Made by a program: the position numbers and the translations under genes. A stretch of DNA of 64,000 nt, taken from Ceratopteris richardii. Its lineage: Eukaryota; Streptophyta; Polypodiopsida; Polypodiales; Pteridaceae. The DNA lies in NCBI GenBank assembly GCA_020310875.1, contig CM035430.1, forward strand, positions 105,230,931 to 105,294,930, written 5' to 3'. How positions within the stretch are numbered: position 1 is the stretch's first letter; every line of letters begins with the position of its first letter. The notes beneath the pieces are model-generated. The model saw nothing but the letters and a program-made list of their open reading frames with translations, ran no database searches and was not told the origin of the DNA. This document shows positions 1-9,622 of this stretch, in pieces.

Positions 1-820
1 AGCCTTTTTATTTGAATTAATAAATTGGAATGCTTTGAGCCTTTGGATTCTTGATTTCAATGGCTAAGATTAAATTGGATTGAAGTCTAGAGAGTGAGGG
101 TCTGACAAATCGTGGGTCTTTGGAGTTTTTGGTGCAGGCTTTTTGCACAAATTTGGACCATTTGATCATGTATAATCCAATGCCACTGTGCATTTGGGGC
201 TGATTTGATTCCGGGTGGCTCTCTAAACCATTAGATGTGGCCTTCATCCTACGGTATGGTGCGATTGGTGCTGATCTCTTTTCAGGAGGCTCTCATGGAC
301 GTCCAATGCAGGCTTCATCCAAAGGTTGAGGATCAAAAGCACCTTTTGGCCTTCAATCTCAACCATTAGATCCTTCATAGATCCAATGGTTCACAAGAAA
401 TGTGCCTCCCATATCTGACAATACATGTTTGCCATTGGATTCAAGCTTTGATCCAATGGTCCTAATGCAAACACGCCTTTTTTTTTGCTTGTTCAAATCC
501 AAACCATTGGATACTTTCTAAATTCAAGGGCCCTAATCAAAGGATGCCTTGAATTTTGAAAATCAACCCCATCCTTTGGATCTTTGGGCATATACAAGGG
601 CTATTATTCATCTGCAAGGTTTTGAAAACCATTCAATTGACAAAAACCACGAGTTATGGCTGGTTTTCTCCTTTTTGACCACACAAAAACCATGGAGCCT
701 ATGCCTACCCTATGTCATTAAGGGACTAGACTATGGCCACCACCCTCTTCTCATTGGTCCATCCCTAATGACTCTTTAATCTAAAAGGCCCATGGAGGGT
801 TCATTTTTTCCCCTAATGGG
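1..820. other. Unrecognised sequence with recurring CCATTGGAT motif
   Basis: No domain or convincing gene is visible. The open frame at 549-779 is short and resembles nothing I recognise. The stretch repeats a short motif in both orientations: CCATTGGAT or CCATTAGAT and their complement ATCCAATGG, near 225, 300, 362, 381, 432, 452 and 502. It ends abruptly at about 821, where the truncated LTR of Copia element A begins, so 820/821 is a rearrangement or deletion breakpoint. It could be part of an unknown transposable element. Confidence 0.4.
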
Positions 821-1128
821 AAGATGACTCTCTACACATCTATCACATGAACTCTTGACTCTAATGACTCTCTCTCCTATTTCTTTACATTATTGACTTA
901 TATACATATGATTCTAAACTTAGTCTGTGTCTATTACATTACTCTTTATCATTCTAATGATCATCTATACCCATTGTACGAGAATTTTCATCTGTAATGT
1001 ACATATGTATACAAGCTACATCTCTAAGATCTCTTCACTTTCTCCAATGACTTCTTTGACTTTATTTTGATTTCTGACTTGCTTCAAGTTCTTCATAATC
1101 ATCAATTCAGGATTGGTTTGTTCCAATA
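821..1128 (-). repeat. Truncated 3' LTR of Copia element A
   Basis: About 308 bases align with 19601-19911, including the shared stretch around ATGTACATATGTATACAAGC. The inner end reads TATTGGAAC where the 5' LTR has TGTTGGAAC, a single G-to-A change in the terminal TG. A purine tract (AGGGGGAGC on the minus strand, 1129-1137) lies directly inside it and is the expected polypurine tract. The outer roughly 700 bases of this LTR are missing and replaced by unrelated sequence at 820. Confidence 0.8.
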
Positions 1129-1184
1129 GCTCCCCCTAAATCACCAATTGTGATTATGCCATTCTTCTTTATTCCTGCCATCTC

Positions 1185-1749
1185 TTAGAACTTCTGTAAC
1201 TTAGGTCCATCTAAGCTCTTTGTCAACATATCTGCAACTTGCTCTTTTGTTGGTGTATACAAGACTTCAATCTCTTTGTCAAGTACCTTTTCTCTCAAGA
1301 AATGATAATGAATCTCTATGTGTTTAGTCCTGGCATGAAAAACAAGATAAGCTGCCAAATATAATGAACTCATGCTGTCTAAAGAAATAATTGGAGTACT
1401 TTGATCGGTTCCAAAACTTTTCAATAAGGTCTTCAACCATATCACTTCTTTTGCAGCCTCTACCATTTCTTTATACTCAGCTTCTGCGGATGACAAAGCA
1501 ACTACATGTTGCTTCTTTGAGCACCAAGAAACTAACTTATCTCCAATATAACAGAGATAACCATGAGTAGACCTTCTATTATCTAAATTACCTGCCCAAT
1601 CTAAATCACTAAACACTTTGATTCTTGTGTGAGAAGTAAAACCATATTACAAACCTTCACTCAGGTTTCCCTTGATATATCTAAGTACCCTTTGAGCTGC
1701 AATCCAATGAGTTTTCTTTGGACGATGTATAAATTGTGATAAGTCACAA
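1185..1749 (-). pseudogene. Copia RNase H fragment of element A
   Basis: This is the C-terminal end of the Copia polyprotein, RNase H, which would remove RNA from the RNA/DNA hybrid during reverse transcription. The open part (1185-1616) shows the plant Copia signatures ALSSAEAEY, FHARTKHIEIHYHF and EQVADMLTKSL. Upstream codons up to 1749 continue the same region with disruptions and join, across the Gypsy insertion, to the RT part beginning at 15181. Separated from its RT and from its LTR context, it is not functional. Confidence 0.85.
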
Positions 1750-1754
1750 ACTGC

Positions 1755-2584
1755 TGTTGGGGATTCGGGGACAAGAAGGAGTTTGAGGGTTTGTAGGAGA
1801 AAAGAAGATGATGAAAATGGAATAACAGTGAGAACTTCTGCAAAGAAATACTCTTGGAACCCTTGAATATTAATTATCTTTCAACAATTACAATGACTGC
1901 GCACAGTTTAATCAATGACTAAATACCACTTCAGAGAGCATATGAAGACCAATTATCTCAAGTCTTCCAGCGGCCGTGCACCCATCCTTCACTTGCTTCC
2001 CACTTCCCTTGTGCACACCTTGCACTAAGCTTCCGTCAAGCTAAGGAATTGGTATCACTGCACACGCACGCAATAGCCCTTGGAACTCTTGGAATCCAGC
2101 CCCCTTCTCTCTTCTCTGCACACTTTCCTCTTGGCACCTCTTGCACTCTTGACTGCACTCTTGACTGTCGTCAGCACACTCTGGAGGCTCTTCTTGCTTC
2201 CTCTCTTGCTCCTCTGAAGCTCTCTCTTGCTCTCAACTCCCAATGTGTAAGAATAGCCTTTGTCCTTCCTTTTGTTTGAGAGTCCGCCGATTCGCGCACT
2301 CTAACTGCAATACAATCTTGGTGTCCTTTCAATGTCCCAAGATTGTCTTTTTGACTGGTCCTCAACGATTCGCTACTTTGTCTTGTAGTGTCTTTAGAAC
2401 AAGAGTGACTTTTAAAATAAAATTTTGATTGGGCGGCCTATTTCCACCTTTTCGTACGCGGCCTTCCTTCTTCACTTTTCCTTTTAATTCTTTTACTTTT
2501 GCACCTTAAGATTTAGATTCAACCTTTGAACCTTAAGAGGAAAAATACTTTGTACCTTTAGTTTCAACCGGTTAGGGCTCTACA
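1755..2584 (-). repeat. 3' LTR of Gypsy element B
   Basis: 830 bp, same length as the partner LTR at 14351-15180. The differences I see are at the ATATG/ATCTG, CCCAC/CCCGC and GCCGATT/GCCGGTT positions. Immediately inside it (2585-2604) the minus strand reads a purine-biased AGGTGGTGGGCATC, a weak candidate polypurine tract. The small open frames here are shared by both LTRs and are not genes. Confidence 0.95.
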
Positions 2585-2870
2585 GATGCCCACCACCTAA
2601 AGATCTCTCCGTCCCGGAGAGACAACAACAGCTATACCACCAACTGAGAAATAGCAAAGACACAGAGATGAAAATGACGTAGGCAAGAAAAAATTTTAAG
2701 GGTGTGTATCTTATTGAGAAGAAAAAAAAATATAATGCACCCGACAAGAAGATGAGAAATCAAAATTAAGAGGTAATTATTGGCAAAGGGATACTGGAAT
2801 CTAAGAGCAATTTTTTTTTTTTTTTTTTTTTTTGATGGGATGAGCAATTTATTTAGACTGCGGGGTCAAT

Positions 2871-4959
2871 TTATTGTGGAGGTTGATTGAGATCGTCCGC
2901 CGAGGTTGATGGAGAGGGGGGCAAAGGAGCAGAAGCTTGTTCGATCGTAAGCTGTAGCGAACTAAGGCATTGTCTAAGGTGATCCCGTTCCCTGCGGATA
3001 CGTCTGCATGCAGCATTAGTACAAAGACCTAAATTGGAGCGATTCTGAAGATCTTCTAAGGCTTTCATCGCAGAGTCGGCCATATCGCGATAATGATCTC
3101 GCTCTTCTTTGAGCAATCGGGCCGATTCGTTGAGGGAGTGCCATTGAGAGGTTGCCATGCGATTGATGTTTTCTATTGTTGAGATATACTGTTGATGAAC
3201 CGAAGCTGCTGCGGAAACCGAATCCAAGGAAATCTGAGAGGCCTGAGCATTGCCGATAGCTACTACACTCGCGTCCTGGAGTAATTGCAAAAATGAAGGT
3301 GTTGATGGGAGGTCAACAGGCAGAGTGGGAGGCGGAGCGGTAGGAGCAGGGGGAGGGGGAATATTCTGCCGAGGAGGATGAATGGTTGGAGTGGAAGATG
3401 GAGTGGGGAGTGAAAGATTGGGGGGAGGGATCGGTTGACTGACAGGAAGGTTATGGATAGAGGGGGAGGTGAAATCCGGGTGAATTGGTGGCATACAGGT
3501 GGGGTTTTGAGGGTTGAGCTGTGTTTGAATAAGAGGGGTGAAATCAGAAGAGAGGGGAGGTCTAGGGATAATAGGAGGGGTAGGCATGGATGGAGAATGT
3601 GTAGTTACAGGAGGGAAAGGGGGAGAAGATTGGGTAGAGAAGGAGGGGACGTGAGGGGGGGGAGTCATGAATGGAGAAATTGTAGACGCAGGAGGGAGGG
3701 GGGAAGAAGAGTGGGCAGGGAAGGAGGCTACATCAGGGGGATACGTCATGAATGGAAAGGTGGTGGATGAAGGAGGGATAGGAGAAGAAGATTGGGGAGG
3801 GAAGGAGGGCACATCAGGGGGATGAGTTATGAACGGAGAAGTGGTAGAGGCAGGAGGGAGAGGCGAAGAGGAATGGGGAGGGATGGAGGTTACATCAGGG
3901 GGGTTAGGTATGATTGGAGAGGTGGTAGAGGCAGGAGGGATGGGTGAAGAAGATTGGGGAGGGTAGGAAGTTACGTCAGGTGGCGCGGATGTGGGTATCG
4001 AGGCGGAGGCTGAGTCAATAGAGATTAGCGGGGGGGAGGGGGATGGAGCAATGGAAGGCTCAGGTTGGGTAGGTAAATAAGAAGCATTGTGCGCCGAGTG
4101 TGCAGGTATTCGATAGAGCCAAGCAACGAAGGGTGCAGAATAGATGGAAAATGCATGAGATCCTCTAGAGATAGACTCGCGGAGTCGACGGGAGCGCAAA
4201 TTCAAGGAACTATAAATGAGATGTGCGTAAGGGTAAGGACGGCTATGGAGAAAGCAAAAAAGCGGATCGGCGATACGAATATCTGACCAGGGGAGGGAAG
4301 AGGTTTGGCTGCGAAGTAAGAAGAAAAAGATGAACGCGTTGAGAAGGGTGGTCATGTGGAGCGAAAATCGAGCAGTACTTTGAAAGTGTGTGGTACAAAA
4401 GGCAATAGTTGCCGAGGCGGATAGGCCAGAGTATAGGAAAGGGGGAGCACGAAATTCTATTAGGGGAGACCCAATACTGGCGGCAATGTCTGGGATGAAT
4501 AGAGTGCCGGTTCTAAAATGAGGGAAGTGGCGGATAGCTTCATAAACGTGGGAAAAATTGGCGGGGTTATTGAAGAAGACATTAGCCAAGCCCCACAAGC
4601 CTGCCTGCTGAAGATCTTCAATGGAAAACATTTGACGAAGGGCTATGGTAGGGATGGATAGATGCATTCGGATTTGCAGGTTTATGTCAGGTGGGAGAAA
4701 CAGGCGCATATAATCTCCGGTTGGTGAAGATGGGTGGGATGAATGAGACATAGATGGGGAAGGAGAGGGAGGGTGTGGGAGGGGGGGGCGGGGAATAAAG
4801 GTAGCTGGAATCGGAGTCGATGGAATAAATGGGAAGCTCCACGGCCATAGTTGCTGCGGGAGTCGCTTGAACTGATGGTTCTGCCGATGAAGGAGGAGGT
4901 GGATTGGGATGGTCAGATGGAATTGTGGAGGGAGGATCCGAATGAGCGGGATCCGCCAT
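2871..4959 (-). pseudogene. Extra ORF in env position of Gypsy element B, frameshifted
   Basis: A sense-strand ORF downstream of integrase and upstream of the 3' LTR. The main frame (2871-4751, 626 codons, ATG start) has a globular N-terminal part (residues 1-215) with one hydrophobic stretch near 132-147, a proline/serine repeat region (about 225-490) and a likely coiled coil (about 500-610). An overlapping frame with its own ATG at 4959 encodes a Pro/Ser-rich N-terminus and runs out near 4690. The two frames meet around a run of G on the plus strand near 4779-4790, so a homopolymer slip probably split one ORF of about 695 codons. I do not recognise the family. No signal peptide or clear envelope features are seen, so env is a positional label only. 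Confidence 0.6.
3579..3983 (-). repeat. 81-bp minisatellite, five in-frame units
   Basis: Five consecutive 27-residue units in the extra ORF of element B (residues 257-391), each beginning PPDV or PPHV followed by S/T-F/Y-P and a SSSP-I/L-PP core. All copies are 27 codons, so the repeat expands in frame. Copies have diverged at several positions each. This indicates selection for, or recent expansion within, an open frame. Confidence 0.85.
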
Positions 4960-4969
4960 TGATGGAAAA

Positions 4970-7900
4970 TGGGAGAGGCAGAGGGGTGGAGGGGTGGTGG
5001 GTGATGGGAGAAAGAGGGTGGTTTACGGGGAGGATGGAGGGGGTTCGATGGGGATGGAGGTGGAGAGTTGCGAGGGGTGGTATGGATGCGAAGCGGTGTT
5101 GAAGAGAGAGGGTTGATGGTGGTCGGGCGGAAGGGGGTTGGGTGTAGGATGAGAGGGTGGTAAGGGTAGGTTGGGTGGGGCGGGTGAGGGAAGGGGGGTA
5201 GGATGAGGAGGGGGTGGTGAGGGGAGGTTGAGGGGGGTGGTGCGGTGAGGGAAGGGGGGAGGGAAGTTGAGGGGGGGGGGGCGCTTATTGGGTGAGGAGG
5301 GTGTGAGGGCGTGGTGAGGGGGGCTGCGCGTTGCCGTGCGGTGAGGGGAGGGGGGGGGAAGGAGTGTTGAGGGGGGGGGGGTGAGGGGTGTTGCGGTGAG
5401 GGGAAAGTGGTGAGGGGGGGCGAGCGCTTGAGAGGGGGGCCGCCGGCTTGGTGGGGAGGGGGGGGGTTGTTGAGGGGGGGGGTTTGAGGGGGGTGAGGGG
5501 AAGCGCGGGGTGGTGCGATGAGGGGAGGCGCGGGAGGGGGAGCGTGGTGAGGGGGGGCGAGCGCTTGAGAGGGGGGCCGCCGATTTGATGGGGAGGGGGG
5601 GGTTGTTGAGGGGGGGGGTTTGAGGGGGGGTGAGGGGGAGCGCGGGGTGGTGCGGTGAGGGGAGGCGCGGGAGGGGGAGCGTGGTGAGATTTGGTGGGGA
5701 GGGGGGGGTTGTTGAGGGGGGGGGGGTTTGAGGGGGGGGTGAGGGAGAGCGCGGGGTGGTGCGGTGAGGGGAAGCGCGGTGAGGGGGGGGGAGGAGTGTT
5801 GAGGGGGGGGTTGAGGGGGGTTGCGGTGAGGGGGGGTGCGGGGAGGGGAAGCGCGGTGAGGGGGGGGGCGAGCGCTTGAGAGGGGGGCCGCCGATTTGAT
5901 GGGGAGGGGGGGTTTGAGGGGGGGGGGTGAGGGGGAGCGCGGGGTGGTGCGGTGAGGGGAGGCGCGGGAGGGGGAGCGTGGTGAGAGTTGGTGGGGAGGG
6001 GGGGGTTGTTGAGGGGGGGGGTTTGAGGGGGGGGGGGAGGGGGAGCGCGGGGTGGTGCGGTGAGGGGAAGCGCGGTGAGGGGGGGAGCGCTTGAGAGGGG
6101 GGCCGCCGATTTGGTGGGGAGGGGGGGGTTGTTGAGGGGGGGGGGGTTTGAGGGGGGGGTGAGGGGGAGCGCGGGGTGGTGCGATGAGGGGAGGCGCGGG
6201 AGGGGGAGTGTGGTGAGGGGGGGGAGGAGTGTTGAGGGGGGGGGGGTTGAGGGGGGTTGCGGTGAGGGGGGGGGCGGGGAGGGGAAGCGTGGTGAGGGGG
6301 GGCGAGCGCTTGAGAGGGGGGCCGCCGATTTGGTGGGGAGGGGGGGGTTGTTGAGGGGGGGGGGGGTTTGAGGGGGGGGGTGAGGGGGAGCGCGGGGTGG
6401 TGCGGTGAGGGGGGGCGCGGGAGGGGGAGCGTGGTGAGATTTGGTGGGGAGGGGGGGGTTGTTGAGGGGGGGGGGGGTTGAGGGGGGGTTGAGGGGGGGG
6501 TGAGGGGGAGCGCGGGGTGGTGCGGTGAGGGGAAGCGCGGTGAGGGGAAGCGCGGTGAGGGGGGGGAGGAGTGTTGAGGGGGGGGTTGAGGGGGGTTGCG
6601 GTGAGGGGGGTGCGGGGAGGGGAAGCGTGGTGAGGGGGGCGAGCGCTTGAGAGGGGGGCCGCCGATTTGATGGGGAGGGGGGGGTTGTTGAGGGGGGGGG
6701 GGTTGAGGGGGGGTGAGTGGGAGCGCGGTGTGGTGCGGTGAGGGGAGGCGCGGGAGGGGGAGCGTGGTTAGATTTGGTGGGGAGGGGGGGGTTGGTTGAG
6801 GGGGGGGGGTTTGAGGGGGAGCGCGGGGTGGTGCGGTGAGGGGAAGCGCGGTGAGGGGGGGAGGAGTGTTGAGGGGGGTTTGAGGGGGGTTGCGGTGAGG
6901 GGGGGTGCGGGGATGGGAAGCGTGGTGAGGGGAGGGGAGGAGTGTTGAGGGGGGGGTTGAGGGGGGTTGCGGTGAGGGGGGGTGCGGGGAGGGGAAGCGT
7001 GGTGAGGGGGGGGCCAGCGCTTGAGAGGGGGGCCGCCGATTTGATGGGGAGGGGGGGGTTGTTGAGGGGGGGGTTTGAGGGGGGGGGTGAGGGGGAGCGC
7101 GGGGTGGTGCGGTGAGGGGAGGCGCGGGAGGGGGAGCGTGGTTAGATTTGGTGGGGAGGGGGGGGTTGTGGAGGGGGGGGTTTGAGGGGGAGCGCGGGGT
7201 GGTGCGGTGAGGGGAAGCGCGGTGAGGGGGGGAGGAGTGTTGAGGGGGGTTTGAGGGGGGTTGCGGTGAGGGGGGGTGCGGGGATGGGAAGCGTGGTGAG
7301 GGGAGGGGAGGAGTGTTGAGGGGGGGGTTGAGGGGGGTTGCGGTGAGGGGGGTGCGGGGAGGGGAAGCGTGGTGAGGGGGGGGCGAGCGCTTGAGAGGGG
7401 GGCCGCCGATTTGATGGGGAGGGGGGGGGTTGTTGAGGGGGGGGTTTGAGGGGAGGGTGAGGGGGAGCGCGGGGTGGTGCGGTGAGGGGAGGCGCGGGAG
7501 GGGGAGCGTGGTGAGATTTGGTGGGGAGGGGGGGTTGTTGAGGGGGGGGTTTGAGGGGGGGTGAGGGGGAGCGCGGGGTGGTGCGGTGAGGGGAAGCGCG
7601 TGAGGGGGGGAGCGCTTGAGAGGGGTTTGAGGGGGGTTGCGGTGAGGGGGGGTGCGGGGATGGGAAGCGTGGTGAGGGGGGCGAGCGCTTGAGAGGGGGG
7701 CCGCCGATTTGGTGGGGAGGGGGGGTTGGTGAGGGGGGGGGGGGTTGAGGGGGTTGTTGAGGGGGGGGGGTTGAGGGGGGTGAGGGGGTGCGGTGAGGGG
7801 GAGCGCGGGGTGGTGCGATGAGGGGAGGCGCGGGAGGGGGAGTGTGGTGAGGGGGGGGAGGAGTGTTGAGGGGGGGGGTTGAGGGGGGTTGCGGTGAGGG

Positions 7901-8080
7901 GGGGGGCGGGGAGGGGAAGCGTGGTGAGGGGGGGCGAGCGCTTGAGAGGGGGGCCGCCGATTTGGTGGGGAGGGGGGGTTGGTGAGGGGGGGGGGTTGAG
8001 GGGGTTGTTAAGGGGGGGGTTTGAGGGGGGTGAGGGGGTGCGGTGGGGGGGATATTGGCAGTAGGGAAAGGGGGAAGGAG
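4970..8080. repeat. G-rich degenerate tandem repeat array (about 3.1 kb)
   Basis: The plus strand is almost only G, with spaced T, A and C; the sense strand of element B is therefore C-rich. Recurrent blocks are GAGCGCTTGAGAGGGG followed by GCCGCCGATTTG, GCGCGGGGTGGTGCGGTGAGG, and TGGTGGGGAGGGG followed by TTGTTGAGG. They recur in shuffled order at spacings of about 100-350 bases, separated by G runs of 6-12. The minus-strand open frames through it (6768-8171 and 7142-8257) have no ATG, begin at GTG, and are open because C-rich DNA rarely makes stop codons; they would encode Pro-rich low-complexity chains. G-quadruplex potential is very high. Confidence 0.9.
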
Positions 8081-8227
8081 GAGGGAGGGTGGTGGCGGGA
8101 GGAGCTGATGGGGTGGAGAGGGTGTGAGATGCTCTTCTTCTTTCCTTCCAAGCACGACTTGGCTTGTGCACAGAGAATAAGAACGGAATTCTGAGGATGT
8201 TGAAGCAAGAATGAAGAAAGAGGCCCT

Positions 8228-8236
8228 ATTATATAG
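8228..8236 (-). promoter_or_regulatory. Possible internal TATA box
   Basis: The minus strand reads CTATATAAT just before the G/C repeat tract and upstream of the extra ORF of element B. If used, transcription would start near 8200 and give a subgenomic RNA without gag-pol. There is no supporting initiator or transcript evidence, so this is a weak inference. Confidence 0.25.
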
Positions 8237-8259
8237 CTGGTTTGAATGAGGGAGCACCT

Positions 8260-8671
8260 CTCAAGAAGGAGCGGTCTAGCATAAAAAGGTGATCAAAAAG
8301 AGAGGAGATGACAATGTTAATCTCATCCATCTGAGAGACAAACAAAAGAAAGGGCAAAACTGAAAGTTACTTAGCAAAACTAAGAGCCATTCAAGTGATG
8401 AATTTCTTTTTTATGAAGTGGTGAATTCTTGAATTATTGATGGCCCAAAATTGATAAGAAAAACGAAAAAAATTCGTGCGCACACTTTCCGGAATTTCAA
8501 AAGAACAAAAGCTTGCGCCCAACATTTTTTTATTTATTACTTTTATTGAGAAAGAAAGGAAAAAATTGTGCGCTCATATTTCTGCTTTTTGATAAAATTG
8601 ACGCCCACAATCCGATTATTACTACCTATTAAAACAAACAAAAACCAACAAGATAAAGGAAAATGCAATGT
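8260..8671. other. AT-rich spacer between integrase and repeat array
   Basis: No open frame of note. The base composition changes sharply from the G-rich array to ordinary AT-rich sequence with runs of A. It lies just after the integrase stop of element B on the sense strand and may be the 3' untranslated part of the gag-pol message. Confidence 0.5.
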
Positions 8672-9622
8672 TTATGATACTTGATAATAAGCCTTGAGTC
8701 TGGAAATGTTAACCAAAGGTAGGTTGTTGCCAGCGAGAGTTTCCAATTGCACTGCACCCCACTGCAGTATCTTCGTAATGCGAAAAGGGCCTTCCCATTG
8801 AGGGATCCATTTCCCTTTGTTTTGATTAGAAATTTGTGGTCTGTGTAGCAGGGCTAAATCTCCAGGTTTCAAATTGTTTTGCCATAGATTTTTGTCATGA
8901 CGCTCCTTCCTGTGTAATTGCAGCTTCTCTAACTGTTTGGATGCTAAAATTCTCGATTCTTCCAGCTTATGCAAAGCAGTTAGTCTAGCTGAAACTTCCA
9001 TTCCATTTCTCTCTAGTCTTTCCGTTCTTATAGAGCCTCTGATAAATTCAAATGGTTCAATAGGAACCAAGCCATAAACTAATTGAAAGGGGGAATACCC
9101 AGTCTCTTTATAGGCCAGTCTGTATGCCCATAGTGTGCCCAGATAGGCCCGTCCCCAAGAGGTCGGCTGCAACATGCATTCTTTTCGTAACATTGCAATT
9201 AATACTTTGTTTGTTGACTCGGCTTGTCCGTTAGCTCGTGGGTAGTATGCACAAGAAGTCCTGTGTAGGATGCGATACCTGTTTGAAATTTCCTGTAGGA
9301 GTTTGTTAACAAAATGAGTACCCTGATCTGTACAGATTTCCAGCGGGCATCCAAATCTGCAAATGATATTACAATACAGAAAGTCAGCCACTGTTTGTGC
9401 AGAGCAGTCCGTTGATGCAATAGCTTCAGCCCATTTTGTTGCGTAGTCCGTGGCTATCAATAAGTACTTTTCCCTTTTTGGAAGTGCCGGAGGGTATATA
9501 GGCCCAACAAAGTCTAACCCCCACTTCTCAAAGGGCTGCCAAGAAGTGGAAACTACCAAAGGGTGATGTCTTTGCTTGGTGGGTTTAGGTCCACACCTCT
9601 GGCACACATCACATGTTTTTCT
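8672..9622 (-). pseudogene. Gypsy integrase, cut off by a premature TGA
   Basis: This is the catalytic part of the integrase that would insert element B's cDNA. It lies in the same frame as the upstream gag-pol but is separated by a TGA at 9623-9625. The zinc-binding CDVCQRC lies just after the stop, so the HHCC finger is divided by it. The catalytic triad is visible as LDFVGP, CTDQGTH and GQAESTN at roughly 31, 91 and 128 codons after 9607. The C-terminus has the GPFRI and NISRLKAYY pattern of Gypsy integrases and no chromodomain. No ATG lies near the start of this piece. Without readthrough of the TGA this copy makes no integrase. Confidence 0.9.

Noticed and set aside
549..779. 76-codon frame starting at an ATG
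   Set aside because: No recognisable domain, codon pattern or neighbour; length is expected by chance.
2049..2428. Short frames in the Gypsy B LTR
   Set aside because: They recur almost exactly in the other LTR at 14645-15024 and reflect LTR sequence, not genes.
2871..4959. Retroviral-type envelope gene
   Set aside because: No signal peptide, no clear transmembrane anchor near the C-terminus and no cleavage site are visible; the position alone suggested env.
5691..6371. Plus-strand Gly/Arg-rich frames in the same array
   Set aside because: Antisense to the element, made only of G-rich repeat units, and no domain.
6768..8257. Two long proline-rich frames through the G/C array (467 and 371 codons)
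   Set aside because: Neither has an ATG; both are open because C-rich DNA rarely contains stops. The deduced chains are low-complexity by-products of the tandem repeats.
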